This document shows, piece by piece, positions 20,503 through 29,951 of a stretch of DNA of 64,000 nucleotides. The position numbers and the translations under genes were made by a program. Numbering within the stretch: position 1 is the first letter of the stretch; the number at the start of each line of letters is the position of its first letter. The notes below the pieces were generated by a model, which was not told the origin of the DNA, did no database searches, and worked only from the letters and a program-made list of their open reading frames with translations. The DNA is from Labedaea rhizosphaerae (GTDB taxonomy: Bacteria; Actinomycetota; Actinomycetes; Mycobacteriales; Pseudonocardiaceae), in the NCBI RefSeq assembly GCF_004362825.1, contig NZ_SNXZ01000005.1, forward strand, positions 434,001 to 498,000, read 5' to 3'.

Positions 20503-21507
20503 GTGTCGATCACCGCGGTGGGTCTCGTCGTGCACACCGGCAAGGACCGCGCGGTTGCGGCCGCCGCGCAGGTGCGGCGGTGGGCCGCGGCGCACGACAT
20601 CCCCTGCACGGACATCGACGTCTGGTCCGCCGAGCCCCACGAAACCCGGCTGAGCGCGGTCGACGAGGCCAAGAAGGCGGGTCACCCCGGGCTGATCGTG
20701 ACCGTCGGCGGGGACGGCACGTTCCTGCGTGGCGCGCGGGTGGCCGCGCGGGCGGGCGCGGCCATCCTCGGCGTGGACGTGGGCCGGGTCGGGTTCCTCA
20801 CCGAGGCCGCCGTCGACGGGCTCATCGACGCCCTCGACGCCGTGCTCGCCGGGAAGTTCACCCTCGACGAGCGGCTGATGCTCACCATGTGCGCGTCCCG
20901 CAAGCTCGAGATCCCGACCAGCATCGACGCGCTGATCCGCTACGGCCGCGGCCCGACGCTGCCCTCCCCGCCCGTCCGCGAACGGGTCAGCGAGGATCCC
21001 GCCGACGGCGTGCCACTGGACATCCTCGCGCTCAACGACGTCGTCTTCGAGAAGCTCGCCCGCGACCGGCAGGCCAGCGTCGCGGTCTTCGTCAACGGCA
21101 GGCACTTCGCCTCGTATTCGGCCGACGCGGTGATCGTGTCCACGCCGACCGGCTCGACCGCCTACAGCTTCGCCGCGGGCGGCCCGATCCTCTCGCCGAA
21201 GATGGAAGGCCTGGTGTTCACGCCGGTCGCGCCGCACATGAGCTTCAACCGCAGCCTCGTGCTCGGGCCGACCGAGCGGGTGGCCGTGCAGGTGCTGGAG
21301 CGCTCCGGGCAGGTGGCCGTCAGCGTGGACGGCGCGCTGCGGGGCGTGCTCGAGCCGGGCGACTGGATCTCGGTGTACGCGGGCGCGCCGAAGACCCGGT
21401 TGATCCGCCTGGCCGACATCGACTTCCTCGACCGCATGCGCACCCGGCTCGGCCTGGCCGACGCCATGGCCGCGGTCGCCGACGGCACGGCCCCCGACAG
21501 GATCTGA
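20503..21507 (+). CDS. nadK: NAD kinase
   Basis: A 334-aa enzyme that phosphorylates NAD to NADP in the cytoplasm. The signature GGDGT is near residue 68 and the second block STPTGSTAYSFAAGGPI near 215; both are complete. It is slightly longer than usual (~300) because of an insertion around residues 145-170 (RYGRGPTLPSPPVRERVSED). GTG start at 20503. The DyP peroxidase gene begins 7 bp after its stop. Confidence 0.93.
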   Translation: MSITAVGLVVHTGKDRAVAAAAQVRRWAAAHDIPCTDIDVWSAEPHETRLSAVDEAKKAGHPGLIVTVGGDGTFLRGARVAARAGAAILGVDVGRVGFLTEAAVDGLIDALDAVLAGKFTLDERLMLTMCASRKLEIPTSIDALIRYGRGPTLPSPPVRERVSEDPADGVPLDILALNDVVFEKLARDRQASVAVFVNGRHFASYSADAVIVSTPTGSTAYSFAAGGPILSPKMEGLVFTPVAPHMSFNRSLVLGPTERVAVQVLERSGQVAVSVDGALRGVLEPGDWISVYAGAPKTRLIRLADIDFLDRMRTRLGLADAMAAVADGTAPDRI

Positions 21508-21514
21508 GGAACGC

Positions 21515-22501
21515 ATGCCCGAGCCGCAGCCGGTGTTCAAGCCGCTCACCCGGTCCGCGATCTTCCTCGTGGTCACCGTGCACGAGGGCGGCGAGCAGAC
21601 CGTGCGCGACCTGCTCTCCGACGTACCCGGCATCACGCGGTCGGTCGGCTTCCGCGTGCCCGAAGGCGAATTGTCCTGCGTGGTCGGGATCGGCTCGGAC
21701 TGCTGGGATCGTCTCTTCACCGGACCGCGTCCGGCCGAGCTGCACCCCTTGCCCGAGCTCGCCGGGCCGGTGCACACGGCGGTGAGCACGCCCGGCGACC
21801 TGCTGTTCCACATCAGGTCGCGGCAGATGGACCTGTGCTTCGAGCTGGCGAGCCAGCTGATGAACCGGCTGCGTGGGGTCGCGTCGGTGGTCGACGAGAC
21901 GCACGGTTTCAAGTACTTCGAAGAGCGCGACCTCATGGGTTTCGTCGACGGGACCGAGAACCCGGTGGGCCCGTCGGCGGAGCGGGTCGCGGTGATCACC
22001 GACCAGGACCCCGGCTTCGCGGGCGGCAGCTACGTGATCGTGCAGAAGTACCTGCACGACCTGGTGGCGTGGAACGAGCTGCCCACCGAGGAGCAGGAAC
22101 GGATCATCGGGCGCACCAAGCCGACGAACATGGAACTGCCCGACGACGTGAAACCCGCGAATTCCCACGTGGCGCTCACCAGCATCGAGGAGCCCGACGG
22201 CACCGAGTTGCAGATCGTCCGGGACAACATGCCCTTCGGCAAGGTCGGCACCGAGGAGTTCGGCACCTACTTCATCGGTTACAGCGCGACACCGGCGATC
22301 ACCGAACGCATGCTGCGCAACATGTTCCTGGGTGATCCACCCGGCAACACCGACCGCATCCTCGAGTTCTCCACCGCCGTCACCGGCACCTTGTTCTTCG
22401 TGCCCAGCTTCGACTTCCTGGAAGATCCACCGGACATGCCAGTTGTGGCCACTGGCAAAAGGGAATCATCACTCGGCATCGGCGGCATGAAAGACGCGTG
22501 A
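21515..22501 (+). CDS. DyP-type peroxidase with encapsulin-targeting tail
   Basis: A 328-aa heme peroxidase of the dye-decolourising family. It has the distal GFVDGTENP motif near residue 145, the proximal heme His in NSHVALTSIEE and the distal Arg in IVRDNMPFG. The C-terminal SSLGIGGMKDA closely matches the LGIGSL-type cargo peptide that loads DyP proteins into encapsulin nanocompartments. GAGGA lies 4 nt upstream of the ATG. No encapsulin gene lies next to it or elsewhere in the window. It is preceded by nadK at 7 bp. Confidence 0.93.
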   Translation: MPEPQPVFKPLTRSAIFLVVTVHEGGEQTVRDLLSDVPGITRSVGFRVPEGELSCVVGIGSDCWDRLFTGPRPAELHPLPELAGPVHTAVSTPGDLLFHIRSRQMDLCFELASQLMNRLRGVASVVDETHGFKYFEERDLMGFVDGTENPVGPSAERVAVITDQDPGFAGGSYVIVQKYLHDLVAWNELPTEEQERIIGRTKPTNMELPDDVKPANSHVALTSIEEPDGTELQIVRDNMPFGKVGTEEFGTYFIGYSATPAITERMLRNMFLGDPPGNTDRILEFSTAVTGTLFFVPSFDFLEDPPDMPVVATGKRESSLGIGGMKDA

Positions 22502-22576
22502 AACCGGAACGCTTCCCCTAGCGTCGGAGATGAACACAGCAGGAGCAAAGGGATCGCCAGGGGAAAGAAGATCGTC

Positions 22577-22807
22577 ATGAACGCCACCGTGATCAGCTAC
22601 CGGGATCGGGCGGTGCTGCGTGCCGTCGCCGCCGGCCGCTGCGCAGTGTCGCCGACCTCCACGACCGCGTGCCTGTGCCTGACCGTCGACGGCGTCGGCT
22701 GTTGCGACCAGTTCACCGGTCTCCGGCTGGTCGCGGCGGGGCTGATCGCGTGCGCGCCCGGTTCGGTGACGCTCACCGAGACCGGACGCGCACTGCTCGC
22801 AGCCTAG
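22577..22807 (+). CDS. Small conserved protein (76 aa), winged-helix-like
   Basis: A 76-aa protein with four Cys residues in the middle (TACLCLTVDGVGCCDQF) and a C-terminal GLIACAPGSVTLTETGRALLAA. That ending resembles the wing of small winged-helix proteins. I do not recognise a named family. GGAAAGAAG precedes the ATG. It lies 75 bp after the peroxidase gene and ends before a terminator-like hairpin that marks the edge of the biosynthetic operon. Confidence 0.6.
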   Translation: MNATVISYRDRAVLRAVAAGRCAVSPTSTTACLCLTVDGVGCCDQFTGLRLVAAGLIACAPGSVTLTETGRALLAA

Positions 22808-22846
22808 TTACGGCAGTTCGCGAAGCCCACCCCTCGCTGGCGCTCG

Positions 22847-22865
22847 GCGTGCGCTCCGCGCACGC
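22847..22865. terminator. Hairpin terminator between convergent genes at cluster edge
   Basis: GCGTGCGC and GCGCACGC form a perfect 8-bp GC stem around a 3-nt loop. It lies in the 65-bp gap between the stop of the 76-aa gene (plus) and the stop of the diiron oxidase gene (minus). No U-tract follows. It is the likely 3' end of the ~34-kb minus-strand operon. Confidence 0.55.
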
Positions 22866-22872
22866 GCTGTGT

Positions 22873-23907
22873 CTATTGTTCGCTCGCAAGCTCGCGGTGG
22901 GCGCGGTCGCACACCGCGAGCGCGCAGTCGAGCCGGCGCATGATGCCGATGCCGACCTCCAGCAGCATGTCCGGCCGCTCCTCGGCCAGCGGCGCGATCA
23001 CGTGGTTGAGCCAGCCCTCCGCGTGCTCCACGTCCACCACGACGTGTTCCAGCAGGTAGACCATGTCCTTGTCGGTGAGCCCGACCCGGCGCCAGCCCTC
23101 GATCTGGCGGTCGAGGCGACCGGGGACGACCAGCTCGGTGGCCTGCAGCATCCCGACCGACTGCGGCGCCAGGCTGCGCAGCGACGAAGTCTGGAAGTAC
23201 ATGTTGGCCATGCGGAGCTCTTCGACCCAGTACGAGTCCACATCGGTCAGGTAGGCCTCACCTGGGATGCCGACCCTGGTCATCATGTCCAGCCGCAACT
23301 GCCGGTGCGTGCGCTCCAGCGTGCCGTTGCCCATCTCGTCCCAGAAGTTGTGGGACAGCTCGATCTTCCGGCCGCCGTGGATGCCGGGCAGCAGCAACGC
23401 CACCAGGTCGCCGAAGTGGATGTCGAACGGCGTCTCCTGGGCCTGGAAGGTCACCAGCTGGTCGTAGGTGGCCTTCTCGGCGAGGAAGTCGAACAGCGGG
23501 TGGGTCACCCCCGACGCGTGGTTCTCGCACACCTCGACCGCCCACTCGCCGAAACCCTTGGGCGAGGTCGGCACCTCGAGCCCGGCGCCGTAGGTGGCCC
23601 GGTCCTTGGCCAGCCACGCGTCGCCGACCTTGCGGTGGGCCTCGACGATCGTCGGGTGTTCGTAGTCGCGCCAGTGCGGCGACCACGGCGGCAGGATGCG
23701 GTGGGCGAACACCTCGTAGAGGAATCGCTGCGCCTCCAGTTCGGCCGCTTCGTCACCCTGCTCGAAGGCCAGGGGGATGAGCTCGTCGGCGCGGGCGGCG
23801 AGCGCATCGAGCAACTCGAGGCTCTCGGCCGACGAGCCGGTGCCCCACGCCCGGGCGAGCCCGGCCATGTCGAGCGCTGTGGTGGGGTCAACTTCCATCT
23901 GGGTCAT
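22873..23907 (-). CDS. Heme-oxygenase-like diiron oxidase (iron-containing redox enzyme family)
   Basis: A 344-aa all-helical protein of the HDO superfamily (relatives include UndA, BesC and SznF), last gene of the biosynthetic operon. Candidate iron ligands are Glu158 and His164 (QETPFDIHFGD), Glu191 (HNFWDEMGNG) and His288/Asp292/His295 (LLEHVVVDVEHAEGW). Family members use O2 for C-C cleavage, desaturation or N-oxygenation of amino-acid-derived substrates, so a tailoring role in the pathway is likely. The ATG at 23907 has AGGAG 6 nt upstream. A GTG at 23922 overlaps the NRPS stop (GTGA) and is the alternative. Confidence 0.87.
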   Translation of the reverse strand: MTQMEVDPTTALDMAGLARAWGTGSSAESLELLDALAARADELIPLAFEQGDEAAELEAQRFLYEVFAHRILPPWSPHWRDYEHPTIVEAHRKVGDAWLAKDRATYGAGLEVPTSPKGFGEWAVEVCENHASGVTHPLFDFLAEKATYDQLVTFQAQETPFDIHFGDLVALLLPGIHGGRKIELSHNFWDEMGNGTLERTHRQLRLDMMTRVGIPGEAYLTDVDSYWVEELRMANMYFQTSSLRSLAPQSVGMLQATELVVPGRLDRQIEGWRRVGLTDKDMVYLLEHVVVDVEHAEGWLNHVIAPLAEERPDMLLEVGIGIMRRLDCALAVCDRAHRELASEQ

Positions 23908-23918
23908 CGTCGGCTCCT

Positions 23919-26900
23919 TCACGAATCGACCATTCCGACGTTCTGCCGCGGCGGGGTCGCCGCCGCGATGGCGCGCAGGTCGCGCACCGGGGTTTCCGGG
24001 TTCTGGGCCGCACGCGCGAGCACCGCGAGGAACCCGGAACTCCAGCGCCGCGCGGTGTCCTCGTCGAACAGCGCGGCGTCGTACTCCCAGCCGCCCGCAA
24101 CCGCCCCGTCTTCACGGGGCCGCAGGACGACCGAGCTCTCGTAGCGCAGCCGCAGCGGCGCGTACACCTCCCCGATCGGGGTGAAGTCCAGGCCGCTGTC
24201 GTCGCCGACCACGTCCATGTCGAACGCGTCGGAGCGGAACGCCCGCCCGGCCATTGGGGCGTTCTGCACCGAGAAGCACGCCGCGAGCACGTCGTCGGGC
24301 AGCGCGAGCTCCTCGCGCAGCGACTCGAACGGCACGGCCTGGTGGGCGAAGGCGGCGGTGCTGGCCTTGCGGGTGGCTCGCAGGAGGTCGGCGAACGTGG
24401 CGTCGTCGTCGACCTTCAGCCGCACGACGACCCGGTTGACGAACCAGCCGACGAGCCGCTCCCACGCCGACCGCACGCGCAAGGCGTTCGGCGTGACCAC
24501 GGCGATGTCGTCGCGGCCGGAGAACGCCGAGAGCACTGTGGCGTAGGCGGCGAACGTGGTCATGTAGAGCGAGGTGCCGACCTGCTTGCCCAGCGCGTTG
24601 AGGCCGGCCGCGAGCTCCGGTTCGATCCGCAGGTTCAGGTAGCCCGGGCGGAACGTGTGCCCGGCGCGGTCGGTCTTGGCCGGCAGCCCGATGCCCGGGA
24701 CACCACGCAACTCCTCGCGCCACCACGCGACGTCCTTCGGGTACTGCGAGTTCGCCACGTACTCGCGGTGCCAGGCCACGAATTCGGCGTAGTTGCCCTC
24801 CAGCGGCGCGAGTTCGGGCTCCTTGCCCTCGACGAAGCCGTGGTACGCGGTGCCGATCTCGTGCAGCTGGATGCCCACCGACCACCCGTCGGTGGCCAGG
24901 TGGTGCACCGTCCACTGGACCACGTGGTCGTCCTCGGCCAGGCGGTGCACGCGCACCCGGATCAGCGGCCCGTTGACCAGGTCGAACCCGCCCGCACCCT
25001 CCTCGCGGATCAACCGGCGGACGGTGGCCAGCTTGGCTTCCGGTGATTCACCGTCCACATCGGACACCGTGAAGGGGACGTCGCAGTCCGCGCGCACCTG
25101 CTGGATGTACTCGTCGCCGTCGCGGCGCAACGAGACCCGCAGGGTGGGGTGGCGGCGGACCATGGACGCGAACGCCTTGCGCAGGGCGTCGAAGTCGAGC
25201 GGACCTCGCATGCGCAACGCGAACGGCGCGTTGTAGCGGGCGTTGGCGCCGCCCGCCTGCTCGGCTTGGTACAGCGCCATCTGCGGATACGACTGCGGCA
25301 GGATGGTGCCCGACTCCATGCTTGGGCCGTCCCCGTAGACCTCACGCTCGCGATCGGCCGCGCGGCCCTGTTCCTGCTCGACGAGCGCGGCGAGGCGCAC
25401 GACCGTGGGCTCGGCGAAGAAGTCGGCGAGGCCGATCTCGACGCCGAACCGGTCCCGCACCCGGGAGGTGACCTGGGTGGCCTGCAGCGAGTTGCCGCCC
25501 AGCTCGAAGAAGTCCTGTTCGCGGTCCACATCGGACAGCCGGAGCAGCGGGCCGATCACCTCGGCGGCAATGGTGCGTTGCAGTGGTGTCCAGGCGGCAC
25601 GATCGCTGTCATCGACGGCGTTGCCGCCAGGCTCGGCCGGCGCGGGCAGGGCACGGCGGTCGACCTTGCCGCTCGGCGTGCGCGGCAAGGCGTCGAGCAC
25701 GGCCATGCGGGTCGGAGTCATGTAGTCGGGCAGCTTGGCCGCGGCGATGGCGCGGACGTCCGAGAGCGCCGACGGGTCGCCGGCCGGCACCACATATGCG
25801 GTCAGGTGCCGCGTTTCGCCGTCGTCCCAGACCTCGACGACGACCTGGCGGATCGACGGGTCGGCGGCGAGCACCGTTTCGACCTCGCCCAGTTCCACCC
25901 GGAAGCCGCGGATCTTGACCTGCCGGTCCACCCGGCCGAGGAACTCCAGCACGCCGTCGGGCGCCCAGCGGACCAGGTCACCGGTCCGGTAGAGCCGCTG
26001 CCCCGGCGTCGGCGAGAACGGGTCGGGCACGAACCGGCCGGCGGTCTGGCCGGGCTTGCCGAGGTAGCCGCGGGCCAGTCCGGCACCGGCGATGCACAGC
26101 TCGCCGGGCACCCCCATCGGCACTTGGCGCAGCGCCTCGTCCAGCACGTACGCGCGGTGGTTCGGCATGGGCCTGCCGATCGGCGGCACGCGACCGCCGG
26201 ACGGTGGCGTGCAGCGCATGAGCGTGACGGCGACCGTCGTTTCGGCTGGGCCGTAACCGTTCCAGAACTCGCGGTCCGGGGTGGCCCAGTCGTCGACCAG
26301 GCGGCCCGCGGGTGCTTCGCCGCCGACCGAGACCAGGCGCAGGTCGGGCAGCGTCGCCGGGTCGAGCAACGGCATCAGGCTCGGGGGCAGCTCGGCCGCG
26401 GTGACCCGCTTGTCCCGCAACAACTTCTGCAGCTTGTCGACCGAGAGGCGTTCCTCCTCGCCGGCCAGCACCAGCGTCGCGCCCGCGCACAACGCCGCCC
26501 ACAGGTCGAACACCGAGACGTCGAAGGTGATGGCGGCGAAGCCGAGCAGGCGGGTGTCGCGGTCGATGCCGTACGCGGTGGCAATGTGCCGCGCGAAGTC
26601 CACGACGGACCGGTGTTCGACCACGACGCCCTTGGGCTTGCCGGTGCTGCCCGAGGTGAAGATGACGTAGGCGGCGGTGTCCGGCCGGACCTGCGGCAAC
26701 GGGTGGTCGGCCGCGGCGTCCGGCGCGACTTTCGTCAGTCCCTCGGGGAACTTGGCGGCCAGCTCCGTCGTGGTGATCACCGCGCGGACGCCTTCGCACA
26801 GCACGGCGATGCGGGCCTCGGGGTACTGCGGGTCGACCGGCACGTAGGCGGCGCCGGCCAGCATGACCGCGAGCGGCGCCCAGACCAGCGCGGTGGTGCG

Positions 26901-29900
26901 GGGCAGGCCAATCGCCACCCGGTCCTCCGGGCGCACGCCCAGTTCGACCAGGTGTCCCGCAAGTGCGGTGGCCTTCTCGAGCAACTGGCCGTAGGTCAGG
27001 TCGCCGTCGACCGCCGTCACCGCGAGGGCACCGGGGGCCTGCCGGGCGATCAGCGCGTGCACGGTGGACGGTTCGTCCGTGGTGGTGCCGCCGTCGCCGA
27101 GGGCCAGCAGTTCGGCGCGCTCGGCGTCGGTCACCAGGTCGACGTCCGGACCGCCGGCGAGGACCACGGCGGCGCGGGTCAGCAGATCGGCGACCGTGCG
27201 CTCGGCGACCCGGGTGCCGTCGTACACCGCGGTGAGCTCGGTACCCGTGATGTCGATGCCGATCGTGGTGGCGGCGTGCGGGGCGAGGGCGCCCGGGGTT
27301 TCGTGCACGGCGACGCTGACCAGCGGGTCCTCGGCGAGCAGCGACCGCAGGACCGACCAGGGAACGTCGGCGTTGTGGCGGGCCTCGTCCAGGGCCTGCT
27401 CGACCACCTCGGGCGTGGCACCGGCCGCGATCCGCAGCGGGAGCATGCGAGCGAAGGGCCCACAGACTCCGGAGAGCTCGTCCGGCAGGTGCGGCTCGGC
27501 CACGACGCCGAGCACCACCTCGTCGTCGCGGCCCCAGCGGGCCAGCGTGGTGGCGATGGCGGCGAGCCATTCCGCGCGAGACCCTTGCACGGCAACGGAA
27601 AGTGTCAGTTCGCCGCGTTCCGGGGCGTCGGGTGGAACGCGGTCGGACGGGATGCCGGAGGCGGGGGCACCGGTGAGCACCGTGCGCCAGTACCCGGCCT
27701 GCCGGTCGCGGTCGGCGGCCCGGCGGACGTCCTGCTGCCAGGCCGCGTAGTCCGCATAGGACAGTTCCGTGCTGCTCCCGACGGCCGGTGGTGGCCGCAA
27801 CGGGGTGTGCTCGTCGTAGAACTCCTGCTGGACCGAGCGCGGCGGCGGCCCGGTGAACCGGCCGGGGCGGATCGGCGGGACCGCGGTCTGCGCGGTGCGC
27901 AAGCCGCTGAGGAACGCGGCGCGCCGCTCGGCCGGCAGCGCGGCGAGGCGGTCCGCGAGCGGTCGCGGCTGCGGGTGGCGGACGACCGTGCCGCCCCGCA
28001 GCGCCGTCAGGTCGTGGGGCAGGCGGAGCACCTGGTGGAACCGGGTGGGCAGCAACGCGGCGGGCACCACCTTGCGCAGCCTGGTGACCAGGGCGTCGAA
28101 GTCGAGGTCCCGGCCGTCGGCGGAGACCACCCAGGCGTGCACCTCGTCCGGCTCGCCGTCGCTGTCCACCACGGCGGCCGCGACGGCGGGGTCGGCGGCG
28201 AGGGCGCGGGCGACCCACCAGTCGTGGCTGCCGGGCCGGGGGCCGAGGTATTCGAGGCGGCCGTCGACCTGCTCGCGGGCCCAGAGTCCGGTGTGGACGA
28301 TCTCGCCCGGCACCGGTCCGGGCACGGGACGGCCGCGGCGATCCACCCGGTTTCTGTTCGGCAGCAACGGAATCGCGTCGGGCACGGTCTGGGCACCGAC
28401 CACCACAGCCGTCTGGTCGCCCGTGCGCATGGCGACGACCGCCGCGGCCGAGCCGACGATGGTGTCGGCCGTGGTGGTGCCGGGGCGCAGTGGATCGCGG
28501 AACTCGACCTCGGCGCCCGCGGCGGTGGCCGCGTGGACGAGCCGCTCCCGCGCGGGGTCGTCCTCGGCCAGCGCGATGGCCACCCGCTTGCCGAAGTCGA
28601 TCTCGAGCGACCGGTCCTCGTCGGTGGCGGCGGCTTCGCCCAGGCCCAACTGCGCCAACGGGGTTTCCTCAGCTGCCGCGGCGATCTCGCTCATCAGCGC
28701 CGGGTAGCACTCGGCGATCCACTCGGCCACCGCGTCGTCCACTCTGGACCGGTCGTACTCCACGCGGATCCACACGGCGTCCGGTGGGAAGGCCACCGAC
28801 ACGACCAGCGGCAGGCCGGTCTGCTCCTGTTGTTCCACCGCGCGCACCGTCACGGCGCCCGGGTCCTCGGCCGGTTCGTCGCGGAAGTAGTTCTGGAAGC
28901 CGAGCACGGTCTCGTACAGCGGTTCGCCCATGGGCACGCCACTGCAGCGCTGCGCCGCCGACACGGGCGTCGGCTCGAACTCACGTCCGGCGATCAACTG
29001 CTCCTGCACGCCAACCAGCCAAGGGCCGACTGTCGTGTCACCGTCCGCCGAGATCCGCACCGGCACCGTGTTCACGAACATGCCGACCCGCTCGGCGACC
29101 CCGGGCAGCTCGGCGGGCCGGCCGGACACCGTGGTGCCGAACACCGCGTCCGGCCGGTCCGCGCACGTGGCGAGGAAGAATCCCCACGCCGCGTGCACGA
29201 TCGTGCTCGGCAGCAGGCCGCGCTTGCGGGCCAACGGTTCCGGGTGCCGGTCGGCGGGAACCTCCCGGAACCGCACGATGCGCCCGGCCGGGCCGGCGTC
29301 CGTGCTGACCCGGCTCACCCGGTCGATCCCGAGTGGCGTCGGGTGGCGCAGGTCGCCGAGCACCTGCTTGAAGTGGGCTTGCGCGGCACCGGCGTCGTGG
29401 TTGTCGCGCAACCAGGTCACGAACTCGCGGAACGGCGCGGCGGGCTTGAGGTTCGGCGCGCGGTGCTCGACCCGGGCGGTCAGCAGTTCGGTGAGGTCGG
29501 CCTGGATCGTCGGCATGCTCCAGCCATCGAGGACCAGGTGGTGCGCGGTGGTGACCAGGCGCCACTCCTGCGGGCCGACCCGGATCGCGTGCGCGCGCAG
29601 CAAAGGCGGCTTGCGCAGGTCGAGCTCGGCGCGGCGGTGCTCGGCCAGCGCCTCGGCCACGTCCGCATCCGTGCCGCTGTCCACAATGGTCAGTGGGACG
29701 GCGGCGTCGGCGAACACGATCTGCACCGGGGTGTCGACGCCTTCCCAGGCGAAGCCGGTGCGCAGCACCGTGTGCCGGGCCACGAGGTCGTCGAGGGCGC
29801 CGCGCAGGGTGTCGGCGTCGGGGACCCCGGTGATCGCGAGGACGTACTGCTGGCGGTAGACCGGCTGGTCCGGCGTGCGCAGGGCTTGTACGAGCATGCC

Positions 29901-29951
29901 CTGCTGCATCGCGGTCAGCGGGTAGATGTCCTTGATCCGGCGTTTGGCCAT
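23919..29951 (-). CDS. NRPS: C - (degenerate A and C remnants) - A - PCP - terminal C
   Basis: A 2010-aa non-ribosomal peptide synthetase. C1 spans 1-435 with HHLVLDG at 137-143. Residues ~440-940 carry remnants: an A-domain tail without the SGSTG core (about 530-645), then the rear half of a C domain lacking HHxxxDG (about 705-940). A full A domain follows (955-1440; FTSGSTGKPKG, NGYGPAETT, YRTGDL, TPSGKVDRR), then a PCP (Ser1488 in FFELGGNSL) and a C-terminal C domain with HHLATDG at 1683-1689. There is no thioesterase. The pocket residues read D-V-F-E-S-G-G-V-A. The ATG overlaps the MFS gene stop (ATGA). It is likely the last assembly-line protein, with release by the terminal C domain. 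Confidence 0.93.
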   Translation of the reverse strand: MAKRRIKDIYPLTAMQQGMLVQALRTPDQPVYRQQYVLAITGVPDADTLRGALDDLVARHTVLRTGFAWEGVDTPVQIVFADAAVPLTIVDSGTDADVAEALAEHRRAELDLRKPPLLRAHAIRVGPQEWRLVTTAHHLVLDGWSMPTIQADLTELLTARVEHRAPNLKPAAPFREFVTWLRDNHDAGAAQAHFKQVLGDLRHPTPLGIDRVSRVSTDAGPAGRIVRFREVPADRHPEPLARKRGLLPSTIVHAAWGFFLATCADRPDAVFGTTVSGRPAELPGVAERVGMFVNTVPVRISADGDTTVGPWLVGVQEQLIAGREFEPTPVSAAQRCSGVPMGEPLYETVLGFQNYFRDEPAEDPGAVTVRAVEQQEQTGLPLVVSVAFPPDAVWIRVEYDRSRVDDAVAEWIAECYPALMSEIAAAAEETPLAQLGLGEAAATDEDRSLEIDFGKRVAIALAEDDPARERLVHAATAAGAEVEFRDPLRPGTTTADTIVGSAAAVVAMRTGDQTAVVVGAQTVPDAIPLLPNRNRVDRRGRPVPGPVPGEIVHTGLWAREQVDGRLEYLGPRPGSHDWWVARALAADPAVAAAVVDSDGEPDEVHAWVVSADGRDLDFDALVTRLRKVVPAALLPTRFHQVLRLPHDLTALRGGTVVRHPQPRPLADRLAALPAERRAAFLSGLRTAQTAVPPIRPGRFTGPPPRSVQQEFYDEHTPLRPPPAVGSSTELSYADYAAWQQDVRRAADRDRQAGYWRTVLTGAPASGIPSDRVPPDAPERGELTLSVAVQGSRAEWLAAIATTLARWGRDDEVVLGVVAEPHLPDELSGVCGPFARMLPLRIAAGATPEVVEQALDEARHNADVPWSVLRSLLAEDPLVSVAVHETPGALAPHAATTIGIDITGTELTAVYDGTRVAERTVADLLTRAAVVLAGGPDVDLVTDAERAELLALGDGGTTTDEPSTVHALIARQAPGALAVTAVDGDLTYGQLLEKATALAGHLVELGVRPEDRVAIGLPRTTALVWAPLAVMLAGAAYVPVDPQYPEARIAVLCEGVRAVITTTELAAKFPEGLTKVAPDAAADHPLPQVRPDTAAYVIFTSGSTGKPKGVVVEHRSVVDFARHIATAYGIDRDTRLLGFAAITFDVSVFDLWAALCAGATLVLAGEEERLSVDKLQKLLRDKRVTAAELPPSLMPLLDPATLPDLRLVSVGGEAPAGRLVDDWATPDREFWNGYGPAETTVAVTLMRCTPPSGGRVPPIGRPMPNHRAYVLDEALRQVPMGVPGELCIAGAGLARGYLGKPGQTAGRFVPDPFSPTPGQRLYRTGDLVRWAPDGVLEFLGRVDRQVKIRGFRVELGEVETVLAADPSIRQVVVEVWDDGETRHLTAYVVPAGDPSALSDVRAIAAAKLPDYMTPTRMAVLDALPRTPSGKVDRRALPAPAEPGGNAVDDSDRAAWTPLQRTIAAEVIGPLLRLSDVDREQDFFELGGNSLQATQVTSRVRDRFGVEIGLADFFAEPTVVRLAALVEQEQGRAADREREVYGDGPSMESGTILPQSYPQMALYQAEQAGGANARYNAPFALRMRGPLDFDALRKAFASMVRRHPTLRVSLRRDGDEYIQQVRADCDVPFTVSDVDGESPEAKLATVRRLIREEGAGGFDLVNGPLIRVRVHRLAEDDHVVQWTVHHLATDGWSVGIQLHEIGTAYHGFVEGKEPELAPLEGNYAEFVAWHREYVANSQYPKDVAWWREELRGVPGIGLPAKTDRAGHTFRPGYLNLRIEPELAAGLNALGKQVGTSLYMTTFAAYATVLSAFSGRDDIAVVTPNALRVRSAWERLVGWFVNRVVVRLKVDDDATFADLLRATRKASTAAFAHQAVPFESLREELALPDDVLAACFSVQNAPMAGRAFRSDAFDMDVVGDDSGLDFTPIGEVYAPLRLRYESSVVLRPREDGAVAGGWEYDAALFDEDTARRWSSGFLAVLARAAQNPETPVRDLRAIAAATPPRQNVGMVDS

